The notes: generated by a model not told the origin, from the sequence alone. Shown: positions 10,152 to 22,277, counted from the stretch's first letter. The stretch is DNA of 64,000 nt from Annona cherimola (GCA_030490835.1 CM059977.1:14355399-14419398); one strand, 5' to 3'. Translations and numbers: made by a program.

Positions 10152-12517
10152 ATGGGCGATCCTCTTCCTCAGCCCATTTCTCTCTCCCCAAAGGTATTCG
10201 TGCTTCTTTCTTTTCTTTTGTCTTGCTTTTTTAAACATTTCCGCCACCAGAATTCGCACTCTTACCACGTTGCCCTGCACATCAAATTCAGACAAAACGC
10301 ATGAGAATTCTGCTCTCAGCTTTTATTTAATCTGAAGGTTCGCTTGCTTGTCAGATCCACGCTCATCCCATTTTTATATTATTTCACAAGTAATGCTTCA
10401 GCCAATATTTCCTCCCTTCTTAGCTTGGCTACGATGAAAGCTGGAAAAACAAGAAATACATAAGGACCAACTAATTTCTCTTCTGTGAATTCATCTGGGT
10501 CAGTGTTTTTTTTGTTTTTTTTACTTGGTTTTTAATCTTGCTTTTCTAAATTCTTCTATAATTCCGCTCTAGTCCGGAGCCTGAGCTCAACGCGATGGGA
10601 TCGATGAAGTCAATTTGGGGATATCCGGCATCCTACCATTGTTGCAGTTGTCATTTCTCCATTGACACTAGCCCACCTTGACTTGTCAACCACCGCTTCA
10701 GTCAATGGGTCCCGACTTCACATGCTTCCAATATTATTATATTCTCGTGTCCACACCATACATAGGCAATGTGATGTTTATAATTACTAAATTAAAGTTA
10801 CTGATTTCTTATCTATCGATCTCGTTTTTTAACCGACATTTATTCTGAATGTCTACTAATACTTTCCTGCTGTTTGTTTGATAGACTTGCTTCTACGAAA
10901 CTCTTCAATATAATCTTTTTCATTTTTAATTTTTTTTTGATAATCAATGAAGAATCCGCTCTATCTATTATTGTATTTAGCATTATTTATATTATCATAA
11001 AAAAATTTTCATTTATTTAGTATCATTGTATATAGGCCTGATTTATAAATATATAAAATCAATATAATAAAATAATTTAATGCTTAAAAATTTAGTATTT
11101 TCAACCTATAAAATGTCACTGCTATGTAGATAAATAATTTTATAAAACATTATTACATTCAAATACATATGTAAATAGATCTAAGTGTTCTTCCTAATTT
11201 ACATATAAATATATCTATTTTTCGAGCAAATATAATCTATGCATATACTTGATTTAGATAAAGCTTAGTTTCCTATCTAAATAAGTGATCTAAATACATT
11301 GAATTAATTAAATTTTACGTCAATTGTCAAATATTAAAAATAGAATTGATGGCACAAAATGACTTCTTTTGACCCGTTATATATATATGAGAGCTGTTCC
11401 GGTGCAGCGTCACTGCACCGGAACAGCGGTACAGTGGCCCCAAAATGAGTCCCACATGATCATGAAATCATGATCTACTCCACTCATTGTATTTAGAATA
11501 ATGTATTCTATTACCATACCAATTTTTATCCCAATAAGATACTTTAAAGTTGTTATTTTCATCAAACTATTTTATTACGTTGGATTTGTACCATTTTCAG
11601 ACGGGGCCCATATACATATCTGATTGGGATGAAAATTGGTATAGTAATAGAATACATTATTCTAAATACAATGGGTGGAGTAGATCATGATTTCATGATC
11701 ATGTGGGGCCCATTACAGCGATGCTGCACAGGAATATAATCCTATATATATATATATATATATAGAAGTGGGGGCAATAATCTACTTACTTCAATCTTTT
11801 ACATGGTCCACTTGCTAATGCTTTCAGGGCTCTGTGCGATCTTTCGCATCGTTCGGATCCGCAGACGAGGTCCATCGTACGGGAGAAGAAATCCATGTGG
11901 GCCTTCCTTTCAGGACCTCTTCAAGTCCATCCGTCACGGACTTCGTTCGCAGCCCGTCTATGTCGGGCTTCCTAAGAGAGATGAGCAGCCCATCGGTGAC
12001 TGATTTTGTCCTCGAATTGGGCCAGGATCACAACGAGACGCAACTTAGCCCAGCCAGGAATCATCAAGAACCTGGTGCTGCTCAGCCATGGGCCAAGGTT
12101 ATCATCGTGATGGCATTCACCATAGTGGTGGGCCTTCTGAGTGTAAATTACACCGTCAACGGCGAAGGCAATCTTAATCCGGCCAACCTCTTCAGCGGTC
12201 GGCCGACGTCGTTCAGCTTCTTCCTAGTGGTGGTATTGGTCACATTCTATGTGGCCGTGATTGCGATGATCATACGGCCAGTGATGCCTGTGGTGGCTAA
12301 GGTCCTTAACATCATAGCCTTCGTGTGTGTAGTCCTTGGGGTCACGGTCCTGTTGTGGGCATTGCTTCCGCTCAGCTTCAGTTGGGTCCCATGGATTTTC
12401 TTTGGAGCCACCATCTTGATTTCGTTAGCAGTGATAGTCTATGAGTGGGTTGAGTATGCAAAGAAGGTTAAGGCTACAAGTGTTGTACCAAGTCCTACTT
12501 TCGGGCCGCGACCATAG
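10152..12517 (+). CDS. Small four-span membrane protein, two exons (paralogue A)
   Basis: Exon 1 is 10152-10193 and exon 2 is 11828-12517, joined by a phase-0 GT-AG intron (donor AAG|GTATTC, acceptor TTTCAG|GGC). The product is 243 residues. The N-terminal 100 residues are hydrophilic and contain the nine-residue sequence SSPSVTDFV twice (about 46-54 and 67-75), with a looser SPSMSGFL between. Four hydrophobic segments follow at about 103-120, 143-162, 169-194 and 200-221, then a short basic tail. The signature WVPWIFF sits in the fourth. No signal peptide is seen. I do not recognise a named family. The segment pair around TIVVGLLSVN and the following loop is loosely reminiscent of the PGG domain of plant ankyrin membrane proteins, which is inference only. 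The minus-strand gene at 13230-13991 is a clear paralogue. The 1.6-kb intron carries a MITE. Choosing the exon-1 ATG gives MGDP, matching MGDH of the paralogue. Confidence 0.82.
11390..11743. mobile_element. Fold-back MITE inside the intron of paralogue A
   Basis: Two long inverted arms of more than 110 bases flank a centre at about 11510-11620. The left arm holds CCCACATGATCATGAAATC and CTCATTGTATTTAGAATAAT. The right arm carries their complements in reverse order. The outer ends are related (GTTCCGGTGCAGCGTCAC against TTCCTGTGCAGCATCGC). (TA)n runs lie on both sides, suggesting insertion into a TA repeat, as for Stowaway-type elements. The left end also has its own small hairpin, CTGTTCCGGTGCA with TGCACCGGAACAG. 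There is no coding capacity, and the splice sites of the host intron are untouched. Confidence 0.75.
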
Positions 12518-13229
12518 GCCCTGGAGTCAGCTTCATTCTGGGTCTCTTGGCACGTTGTATTCAAGCTATCTATTTTAATAATCATTTTGATTCAACTTTT
12601 AAATTTAAAAAATAAATTAAATATAAAAACTTCTTATTCTAACTAATTTAAATATGCATTTTATAATATACTATTTAAGCTTTTTGATTATTTATATATT
12701 TTAAATTTGTCGATTATACTTATATTATGCTGATGTCAAGGTTTAAACCGGTTCGATTTTTAATAAAATGGATAAGAATGAAATGCATATATGTGTGTGC
12801 GCGCGCGCGCGCACTCTGTTTGAGCCATATATGAATGGATGGAACTGAGATCCGACCATTAAATCAATGCTCCATTCACAACAGAAGCATTTTCGTCATC
12901 AATCAGAATCAAGGGGGGGGGGTTGGGAACCAAAAAAACATGTTATACAGAAAAGAAAATTTATTAAATATGAATATGATGAATGATAATAATATAGATA
13001 AAAATAATATGAATATAGGTGCTGTTGGCGCTATTATGAATGGATGGAACAGAGACATATCCTAAACTAACCTGGCTAGTACACGGTACTTACAAGTCAC
13101 ATCAACTAGCTAGCATTGAACTAGTTCTTCATCAAGAAAAGATCCCCAGTGGCAGTAGCCACGTGCCTAGCAACGATCTTAAATTTCCATGTAGAAACAC
13201 CTCCCTGGGCATCTTCTCGACGGACACCA
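12518..13229. repeat. Spacer between convergent paralogues, with microsatellite and a 16-bp direct repeat
   Basis: The spacer separates the 3' ends of the two membrane-protein genes and probably holds both 3' untranslated regions. It has a GTGTGTGCGCGCGC-type run at about 12793-12813 and a G9 tract near 12914. The 16-bp sequence TATGAATGGATGGAAC occurs twice, at 12830-12845 and 13035-13050. The 189 bases between the copies are AT-rich and have no poly(A) or inverted ends I can see. Confidence 0.55.
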
Positions 13230-13991
13230 TCATAAGCTAGAACTACGAGAACGGCGAAGTCTGGAAGAGGAGGAGCCCGAAGTGAGCAGTGTGTGATGAG
13301 AGGAAGAATTCCGGCGCATGACGGTGGTATTATTGGGGTTGTGAGTAGTAGTGTAAATAGGAAGCCCATGAGCACCATTACCCCGCCATCGACAAGCCCA
13401 CGAAATGTGATTGTTGGCTGATCCCACTGGCGTGGCCCACAGCCACTCACAGAGCTGCACTAGCAGGGCAGCTAAGATGGTGATCGCGAAGAAGATCCAA
13501 GGAACCCATCTCAGAGTTTTGGGAAGAAACGCCCAGAGCAGCAAGGTCACGGCCAGAACTGCAAGAAGCAAAGCCGCGAGATTGAGCATTCGAGCGATGT
13601 TGGGGTGGAGGCGGCAGATCATGGCTCCTATGGCTATGAAGTAGAAGGTGGCGGTGCCGATGACAAGGAAGGAGCAGGAGAACAAGGGATGGCGATCCAA
13701 GAAAGTGGTCCCATCATCGCCTCCGTTAATCATGTGGCCGGGGGAGTTGACGGCCATCAGGCCCACGACGATCGTAGATCCCATGGTAACGATTGCGATT
13801 ATCGCCTCCGACGAAGATTGCGTTCTGCTTTGGCGATCAATGTTGTCGATCACCAGCTTTGGGCTGTGGGACCAGCGCCGATCATCTCGTTCATATCCTG
13901 TGAATGCGTCTATGCTGAAAATGGACGGCCTGGATCCGTCGTCCTTCGCTGACTGCTCTCTCCCGCCGGATTCGATGTCGTGATCACCCAT
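13230..13991 (-). CDS. Small four-span membrane protein, single exon (paralogue B)
   Basis: The frame encodes 253 residues from MGDHDIESGG. An in-frame ATG nine codons upstream is less likely, because the chosen start aligns with MGDP of paralogue A. The first 60 residues are hydrophilic and acidic. Four membrane segments follow at about 63-82, 103-125, 134-156 and 161-183. The core matches paralogue A: TIVVGLMAVN in the first span, then VTLLLWAFLP and WVPWIFF leading into the fourth. The loop after span 1 contains SPG and then GTTFLDRHPLF, the feature most like a PGG domain, but the resemblance is weak and the function unknown. The 70-residue C-terminal tail is rich in S, N, T and R and is not shared with A, so the 3' end may have changed after duplication. 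The gene faces A tail to tail across a 712-bp spacer. A TATA box lies upstream. Confidence 0.8.
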   Translation of the reverse strand: MGDHDIESGGREQSAKDDGSRPSIFSIDAFTGYERDDRRWSHSPKLVIDNIDRQSRTQSSSEAIIAIVTMGSTIVVGLMAVNSPGHMINGGDDGTTFLDRHPLFSCSFLVIGTATFYFIAIGAMICRLHPNIARMLNLAALLLAVLAVTLLLWAFLPKTLRWVPWIFFAITILAALLVQLCEWLWATPVGSANNHISWACRWRGNGAHGLPIYTTTHNPNNTTVMRRNSSSHHTLLTSGSSSSRLRRSRSSSL

Positions 13992-14121
13992 CGCTGATAG
14001 CGTGATCAAGCACTCCAACGTTCATGGATTTGAGGCGTGAAAGAAAGGAGGTATGGTGAATGGGAGGGAGACGAAGATCTCGGTCGGAGGATGATTGCAA
14101 ATGCCGCAAAAAGCTTGCAGT

Positions 14122-14129
14122 TTATATAA
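14122..14129 (-). promoter_or_regulatory. Putative TATA box of paralogue B
   Basis: On minus the sequence reads TTTATATAAAC, close to the plant TATA consensus. It is about 130 bp upstream of the ATG at 13991, which predicts a leader of roughly 100 bases. Confidence 0.55.
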
Positions 14130-14589
14130 AGACGGGGATATTGTCAATGGTAATTGGTAACTCGATCCGATGGCACGGAAATTTCTTTGCATGTTCGACG
14201 CAGGCCCCTGGCCGAGTGCTAAAGATAAGGGTGGACTGGCACACGTAGATCGAGCCAAAAAGAAAGAAAAAGAAAATCCTGAAGCCGATTGTCAAAGAAA
14301 GCGCATTAGAAGGAAAGACCATGCCAGTCCAATAAGTAATTACTCAAATGCTACTGTATTTAAAAATTCAAAATAAATATTTAAAAATATCTAAAAATGA
14401 TAAAATTTAATTTATAGATTTAATATATTTAAATTTACTTGTCCATAAAAAAATTTTAAAAATATATATTTTTAGGCTAAACGCATGGATAACGGCTCAT
14501 GATTCTTAGTTATTTCAAGCCAATTTTAGTACAAACATTGTAAGGCTCATAAAGGCACAAAAAAAATTAAATAAAGATACTAATGGTAT

Positions 14590-14872
14590 TTGACAAATTT
14601 TACTAGAAGTTCTGTTAAATTAAGCTTTTGTGTTTGGTACTTGATAACTTCGAAAAAAAAAATCTCACAAAAAGTTTGATAGAAAAAAGTTTTTGAAATC
14701 GGAGAAAATAATTTAACATGATAAACATAATTATAAAGAATAAAGCAAATAAAGTTAAATTAAATAAAATAATTATATAAGAAATTATAAAATTGATTAA
14801 AATAATATAATTGTATAGAAAAACATGAAGAAAAAATTTTTAAAAGAAAAACATTTTTTAAATGCACCCTTT
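14590..14872. repeat. MITE of the GTGTTTGG family (copy 3)
   Basis: The copy starts near TTGTGTTTGGTACTTGATAA and ends near TTTAAATGCACCC. The interior block AATAAAGCAAATAAAGTTAAA followed by AAATTATAAAATTGATTAAAATAATA is shared with other copies. Just upstream, at 14360-14480, lies a decayed half-copy of the Mutator-like MITE of 280-547. Confidence 0.55.
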
Positions 14873-14934
14873 AATAATCTGAATGTTGAAAATGAGATTA
14901 GAGAAATGTTTAAAGAATCATTCACTTTTTTCAC

Positions 14935-15392
14935 ATGTCCAACTTAAAAATGGTGTAACCTAATTTCCTACTCAAAGGACCACATCAATTTATCCACTAC
15001 ATTTACATCTAGTTTTAAAAATACCTTTTTCATTAAAGCCTGTTAGGTAAGTTAATGGATCTCCATTTAAATGTTGATTATATTCCTATAAATTCCCAAA
15101 ATACCCTTATTATAAAATAATAAAGGATAAAAGAAAAGAAAAGAAAATTGAAATTAGAACTTTACAAATTTAAGTCTGATACAATTAGAGTAGTAAATTA
15201 TAACATTTTAAATCTTTCAATCCTACCTTAAATTTGAAGGGCATATTTATAATTTTACATATAGGTCAATGGCATTTATAAACATTTGTAATAGAATTGG
15301 CGTTTTTAGAATCAATTGCAAATATAGTTGAGTATATTTAGAATTTTAAAAACACAAATTTTAGCAGTGGATATATTTGAAAAAGCCCGCTT
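14935..15392. repeat. TIR-type repeat, uninterrupted copy of the element that hosts the L1 LINE
   Basis: The segment GGTAAGTTAATGGATCTCC, then TTTAAATGTTGATTATATT, recurs at 51.83 kb. The part after the AT-rich centre (GAGTAGTAAATTATAACATT, ACCTTAAATTTGAAGGGCA) recurs at 54.83-54.92 kb as GTGGTGAATTATAATATT and ACCTTAAATTTAATGCACA. The two copies therefore match on both sides of the LINE, which is absent here. The right end, AGTGGATATATTTGAAAAAGCC, is the complement of the type of end seen at 51.72 kb. Confidence 0.65.
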
Positions 15393-15678
15393 TTTTGCTT
15401 TTCCTGTCTTTGACTTGCTTCTCTTGCACATTATCGCATGAGCGACGCTCGAACAAGAATACAAGGCGGATTATCGCAGAAGATTTCCAGCCACGTTTGG
15501 GTGAAAGTTACATAGCACATGCTTCGTAAACGGCTACCGGCCATGAAATGCAAAGCACCTGATGGCAATGACCGCTGTACCATTAGAATGGATGTTATCG
15601 CCGTCGCCCACGATCTCATCTCAGTCAAAAGAGTTCTAAGCTGGTTTTAGCTGATGATGTTGCCGCACCAAGTTGGTC

Positions 15679-18600
15679 CTATTTTCTTTTGGTACCCCCC
15701 TTGTCGCCATCAACCTGCTTCATCTTCTTGAGAGAATCGAACAGAGATGACTTCTCCTGATTGGTAGACGCCTTTACAAAGGGATTTGTAGGCCGTTGGA
15801 ACTGTGCCTTTTTGTCTTGTTTTGTGCTCCCTTCAATGTTAGCTGTTCTATTCACTTCTTTTTCATCCCCTGCTTTTGCCTTATCGTTGGACTTCTCGCT
15901 ATTTTTATGCACCTTGGAAATTGAATCTGCTGGAAGATGAAATTGGATCCCATGGCTCCCTCCCTTTGCATTTGGAGGACCAGCATTTTTATCATTTTCA
16001 TTTCCTCCAGACTTATTAATAAGCCTATCATCTAATGTCTCATGTTTTGAAAATTGGGAGGCAGGCAACCTTGGTTGGATCAATGGAGTTGAAGGTCCTG
16101 ATTGCTTATGGTCTTCAGCTGCAGGTGGACAGCTATGTGGCACACTCCGAATGGATGTGTTCAAGGCTGAAGCAGGATGACCCATGTATCCCAGCAATCT
16201 TTCCTGTAAAGAACAGAGAAGAAATTTCAAGTGCTGCATCTTCTACTTTTATGAATATTATTTCATTACTTGTAAGATGCGACTTCTCCAGTGGATCAGT
16301 ATATTATATTGAGCAGATTTCACCAATCAGTCATTGAGGCACTTACCTCTAATATTCCATTAAAACGTTCAGCTAACATCGGTAACTTGAGGGCTGTAAC
16401 AAGCTTTATTGCACCCTTCAGCGACTTCTCCAATGATAACAATCTGGCGAGTTCCATAGCCCTCACAAGTTTGTCACCTGAAATAACCATCCATCCAAGA
16501 ACAATTTTATGTCAAAGCCATCCACCTTCTGCTTTGAAATTCTAGATTTCTCACCATTGCAGCAGCCAGCAATAAGCCTTAAGATGCATCTGTCAAGGGC
16601 AGCTTCCAGGTTGAAAGCCTCATCATCTAATTCGGTAGCATCCATGCCAGAAGCTTCCATTTCTTCAAGCTTTTTCTGTGTCTGTGAGGTTGTTCACGTG
16701 CCCCACATGTCAATTAAAAAGCCAATTGAGCATTGCTACTTACATCTCCATAAAGTAAATTGCACTAGAAATTCAAACATGAATGTGAAAACCAGTCATT
16801 GAATAATGCAAAATAAAATAAAACTACGGATCAGCTATATCTCCCTTCATAAAAAGAAGAATATAGAACATCTAGACTAGCCATTATCTATTTGCAATTT
16901 AGGTTCACTTGTAATAAACACTTTGAATCAATGCATTCATCACATCAACATGTGTCCCAATTACTGGAAATGCAAGATGTTAATAAGTAGCATCCAGCAG
17001 ATGGCTAAAACATAGAAGCATTCCTGTACCTGCGAAAGATGAAGGTTGATCATCATGAACTCATTTTCAAGGGAATCTGCTCCTAGATCAGAAGATGCAA
17101 TCGGAAATGAAAGGCTTAGCAGCGTCAAGACAGGCTTTGGTGTCACCTGGAAAAAAAGGAGCATCACTTCCATGCTTCTAAGAAATGCTAAAAGGAACCA
17201 AAAGGGAAGATTGTGGGCTACAATACCGGTGGGTATGAATCAGGTGATTTGCAAACTATACAGAATAACTTGCTAGCATTCAACCCAACGACCCAGTAGC
17301 TCTCTTCTTCAGACTTCCTCTCTTTGCTGGCACTGCACATTGAAGCTCATTAGGCTCTCCAGAACTAATCCCCCGGAGAAAAAACATGTGAAGATACTTC
17401 ACGAGCATGTTTGCTCACTGAAATGCCAAAGAGATAGACAATGACGAGGGCACATGGTAACTTGCATTTGAAATCCATAACTTAACAGATCAAAGTGGCC
17501 CACATTCAAAGCATGAATACAAATGTGATGAATAGCCTGCCTGGTGGATTGCAGGGTGCATGTGTTGCATGCACGCCACAGAGATTCTTCATTGTGGAAA
17601 TAGCTTTTCTCAGTTGCATGACAACATCTTAATCAGTATATGACAGAATATAGGTTTCATTTTGCAAATACCTGAAGACTGGAAGCCAGCTGCCTCCATA
17701 TTGATTAGTAAAGACTCTCAAGATCCCCTGCAGATTGGACCGTATCATTTTTTGTAACAAAACTGTCAAAAGGCAATGTTGTGATTTGGAAGTTCTCAGT
17801 TGACCAAACCTTAGAATCACAAGAACTTAGCTGCCCATCTTCACTAAAACCAAACCAGGATAGACATGAACCAGGTGTCAGTGGGAGACGGCCACTGATA
17901 GGCTGAGTCCCATTAGCAATGTTAAACACTTTAAATTCTAGGACCTGCAGATCAAGCAAAGACATTGCAAAATCAGATGCAGAGAGAACAGAAAGAAAAA
18001 GGTAAAGTGATCATAGAATGGAGAGAAGTGCATGATTAACCTCCTATGTTTTGGTAGATAGAATATAATATTGGCATATGCAGCGCTTAGATCAGTCTTC
18101 AAATTGTAATCGTATATGCTACTGAATTGAATTGCAATGAAAAGCCAGGTTGAAAAGAATGACAGGTTTCTTAATCATATGAATCTTTCCTCAGTTATAT
18201 ATCGAGAAATGGCCCTCATACTCATATTTGGCTAGTTCCAAGTAAGTGTAGCAGCATAGGTGATCTATGAAGACCAGTCAGAATATTGATACTAAATTAT
18301 TTCAACATACTAACATGGGCAATATATGAAGGCTGAGATCCAGTGACACCTTATTAGTAATTTAGTCATTTTCACTTTCTCATGCTAATTTCTGTCACGC
18401 ATATCCATGGCTAGGCCAGCAAATCGTTGGCAGTAAAGCCAGCTGCTATGTGTAAGAAAGCTGCATATTCATGCACATGCCTATGCATGTGTATTTGGCA
18501 CATAAACAATAAGGGTCCACTCCACGCACAAATTGCATTGCAATAGAGGGATAGCAACTTGCAATAACATGTTGCACAATAGTCCTTGCGTTAGTTGACG

Positions 18601-21600
18601 TTCGCAGGAGGCTGTGAAAGCTATAAATACAGGGGTCTGCTACACCACTAAAGCATCAAGCAAAGCAAGAGAGTTCTAGAATTCGTCTTGGAAATTGTTC
18701 CTCTTGGTGTTCGTTATGTTAAACCTAGAGAAGATTGATGTAACTTTTCAAGAAGGAGAAGTTACTAGAGAAGTCTAACTGTTCTATCCTCCAAATGAGA
18801 TCTTTCTTTTTCTCTCATATTTATTTGTATGAGAAGAAACTCTCATAATCTCATTGATACAGTGGAAGTTGGCACAAATTCTGGCCTGCAGTTTTTCCAT
18901 GGGCATTGAGAGATTTTTCAAGTTAACATTGTGTCTTTGTGATTTGTCTGATTGTTTAGAATTCTCTACTTTATTACATTATTCTTATTATCCTCACAAA
19001 GAAAGGGAATTGTTTGAGACACAAAGGCTATGTTACCTCCCCAACAATATCTCATTCTATTTGACATTACATGAGTTATGTGGTCAAATCAGCTAAAGCA
19101 TTTTATACAAGTATTGCGCCAAGTGATGCATGAACAAAATTATAAGAATACCTGATCTCCTGAAGATAGACAATCAGAAGCATGAATGACAACTGCCAGT
19201 TCATTTTTAGAGCCTGATGCAGTCACCACTGGTCCATCAAGAGAGAGAATATGCCGCTGCAATGCAACCAATGAAATCAAATTGATTCCACTCATTAAGA
19301 GTATAGTATGCTTTATAATATTCAATATGTATATTTATATAACAGCTTTGATCTCGTAGATGCTTAAAGGCATGACTAGATACAAGCATACCACATCCCC
19401 CTCTGTGGTCCGAACTTCTCTCACTATTCTAGAATGCTGATAGGCTCAGCCTTAAGCAAGAAACCACGCTCCAAAGTGAGGCGAACCTTGCTGCTTTCTA
19501 TTGCTCCTTGAACGGTTTAGGAATGAGTAATGGCATCTGGACTTTATTCCAATAGTATGGGGAAATTTTTGGTTACTGTATCTCTAGTCAAGTTATCATC
19601 AACAACAGCAAAACAGAACTAGCCAATTCAGTCAGACTGGTCAAACTGCAAACCAGTCGCACCACAGTTCAGTGGTTCAACTGGTTGAACATTTAACTAG
19701 AAAAAACCGGAAACAAAGGGCAAAGCAATAATAGTTCAACCTGCAGTCCAGTTTTTAAAACATTGGAACCAGCAACAATTTTGTCAACAAACCTGCAAGC
19801 CACCTTCAGTAAAGATACGGACATAATTAAGACTGGTAACTGCAGCTATCCATCCAATACCAAGGGCCACAGCTTTCACCTCTTCTGCTTCAAACCGCAT
19901 AGACCACTGGTTTCACATAACTAATTCAACGTCAGTGCATAGTAATATGTACTTCAAACCTAAGAAATCTAATAAGCGGAGATATATGTATGCAGTTGAC
20001 TATGATTATCCAATGATAAGCTATGAAGGAGAATGATCAGACCTCACTGTTGTTAGCCCAGCTACCAAATGGCCGATACATGAGAGTACTCATGTTCTTC
20101 TCACCCTTGGACGGATTTCCAAAGACACTACCAGTCTCATTCAATGAAGCCATGGTAAAACCGAAGTAGTCAGTCATAGAGGGTACTCTTGGGCCTCTCC
20201 CTGTGTCATGAAAATCAACCTGCATATTATAGATGAAAATGATCAGCCCACAGTATAATAGTTGCGAATTTTCTCACCTTCGGCCCAATTACCAAACATG
20301 GTAGACCAATTTCAGCTTAAAAACAACAATATGGATGGTGCTTACCTCTATATGGGAGTATCCCTCATTTTCAATTGTCGTTATGCTTCCAAGCATATTG
20401 TAGCAAAGGAAATGCCTCTTCCCAGCCTGAACAGGAGTAGATCCGGGCTGAAAAGCCTCTTGCATTTTTATTTTTTTGAACCTTCCTGAACTCCCAAGCT
20501 CCTCTTCTACTTTTCCATCAACTTTTCTGCGAGATTTTTTGCGCAATTCAATCTGAGGAAGCAAGTTCTCGGGCTCTCCACTATCTTCTTCCAAATCCTC
20601 ATCAAGTATAGAGTACTTCCGTAGCCTTTTTCTTGTGACAGGAGCAGATTCCCCTTCCCCTTGACTATCTTCGCCAATATCACTCAAACTACCAGAATTA
20701 TTAGACTCTGGATTATCTTCATGAAATAACAGAAACCCGTTACTGCTCTTTGATTGTAAAGGTGCACCGTCAATAGGAGACTTCATGCATGAGGGGACAG
20801 GAGACTCCCACATGCCAAATTTCCCCATAACATCAATGACCGCCAAAGTATTTCCCTTTGGTTTCCAAGCCAAACAGCATATCCTATCATCAAATTTCTG
20901 TCTATCAATATCCTGCCTTTGATCAACGTCCCAAATCAAAACTTGCCTGTCCATGCCAGAAGTGGCCATGTATTTTCCATTGGGCGACCAAGCCAGGAAA
21001 CAGATGGATTGTGCATGATCACCTCTCAGAGAAAATAACTTTTCTGCTGTGTCTCGGTCATAGATCACAACATCATTTTTCAGACCCGGAACTGCAAGAG
21101 TTTCACCATCAGGGCTCCAACTCACCACATTCAAAACAGATGCATCAGATCCACAGTGAGGGGCAATGCCTTTAAGGTTATGAATTTGATTTCCTGAAGA
21201 CAACTCCCAAAATATTACTGTGCCAATGCCATCAGCAGATGCCAAATACTCATTGTTAGGGTCAAAAGCTAAGCAAGTGACAGATCCTTTATGCCCCTTG
21301 AGAACTCTCGAGATAGACCCATCAATTGTAGCAATTAGTTTAATTCCCTCATCATCACCAGCAGCGGCCAACAAGCCACCCGATCTGTTAAAAGCAAGAG
21401 TGCGGATTGGCAAAGTGAACCTGGTTATGTTGGTCTGGAACTCTCCACCTGATTAAAATGGAAAAATAATTTAAAAAGGAAGATTAAAATGTCGCAGTGC
21501 ACAGGCGAATTTTTTAGGGAAACTGAATTACTTGATTTTATTTCTTTTCCCTGGAGTGAAACAAAATTAGCACTCATTTCGTGCCCAATTTACAAAAACT

Positions 21601-22167
21601 AGCACCATGCTGGATCCAGAGACTTAAAATTCAGAAGAGACGGACATCGAATCTCATTTGCTGCGGGAATTTCATTTACAAGAACTTAAAATTCAACAAT
21701 TCCTCAAACTTTGATTGTAAACTTGAACACTTACAAGTTACAAGTTCCAACAAAAGGCCCAACCCCTTAGAGGTTCTCAACTCTCTAGCAAGCTAAGACA
21801 CGAAAAAAGTAACTCGATTGCCATAATTGTAACAATCTATTAGAAAGAGAAGTTTACATCAGGATGAGGCTAGGAGGCCACCTGGAAAACTATAGAGCTT
21901 GACGGAGTGGTCGAGAGAACCAGAAGCAAGACATGTAGAATTCGGGCTAAGGGCGACCGCAGAGACGCCATCCTTGTGCTGAGTAAGGACCTTGGGAGCT
22001 TTCGGAGGTTGGGCAGAAGCAAGATCATGTATGAGGATGGACGGATCACAAGAGGAGGACGTGACCAAATGGTCGCCCTCTGGATCGTAGAGGATGGAGC
22101 AGAAAGAGGAAGTGGAGGCGCCGGCGCTCTTGTGAGCTTCTTTGAGCTTGAGAGATCGGATTTTCAT
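15679..22167 (-). CDS. EOL1: CTF4/WDHD1 homologue, replisome adaptor (EOL1-like), 12 exons
   Basis: Twelve exons in reading order: 22167-21882, 21448-20346, 20219-20043, 19906-19793, 19256-19152, 17944-17810, 17727-17672, 17332-17227, 17146-17030, 16675-16555, 16477-16347, 16203-15679. All introns are GT-AG, every junction keeps frame, and the sum is 2976 nt or 991 residues. Residues 1 to about 330 form an N-terminal WD40 propeller (GVSAVALSPN, GSVTCLAFDPN, ICFLAWSPNGKYMATSG). An acidic and basic linker follows. The middle domain starts near residue 425 and includes RLPLTPGSCLSWFGFSEDGQ, a strongly conserved CTF4 block. The helical C-terminal part has DEAFNLEAALDRCILRLIAG. The end, RPTNPFVKAS, is typical of plant members, and no HMG box is present. 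Family members link the CMG helicase to DNA polymerase alpha in the nucleus. Arabidopsis EOL1 also interacts genetically with LHP1 in Polycomb silencing. Two E2F-type sites lie upstream. The introns carry repeats but no breaks in coding sequence. Confidence 0.95.
18565..19060. mobile_element. Possible LTR-like sequence within an EOL1 intron
   Basis: The 1.2-kb intron between the exons at 19256-19152 and 17944-17810 contains a block with LTR-like order: a start TGTTGCACAATAG, a TATA-like CTATAAATACAGGGG near 18620, then AAGCAAAGCAAGAGAG and a TG/CT-rich region. I could not find a 5-bp target duplication or a primer-binding site, so a solo LTR is only a possibility. It could also be ordinary intron sequence. 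Confidence 0.3.
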
Positions 22168-22277
22168 GGCGGAAACGTCTTCCTTCTCTCGCGTCGACGA
22201 CAGAGGGTAGGGCTTTCGGAATGCGTTTTTTTTCTTTTTTTTCTTTTTTAGTAGTGTAGTAGTCTGTTTTTCTGAAT

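Noticed and set aside
13121..13450. Hydrophobic minus-strand frame of 109 codons overlapping the 3' part of paralogue B
   Set aside because: It overlaps the coding frame of a better supported gene, shares nothing with paralogue A, and is probably an alternative-frame reading of GC-rich coding DNA.
18565..19060. Solo LTR of a Copia element in the EOL1 intron
   Set aside because: A TATA-like word and LTR-like layout are visible, but no 5-bp duplication, primer-binding site or clear TG...CA ends; kept only as a low-confidence feature.
21907..22251. Plus-strand frame opposite EOL1 exon 1
   Set aside because: It is antisense to a confirmed WD40-coding exon.
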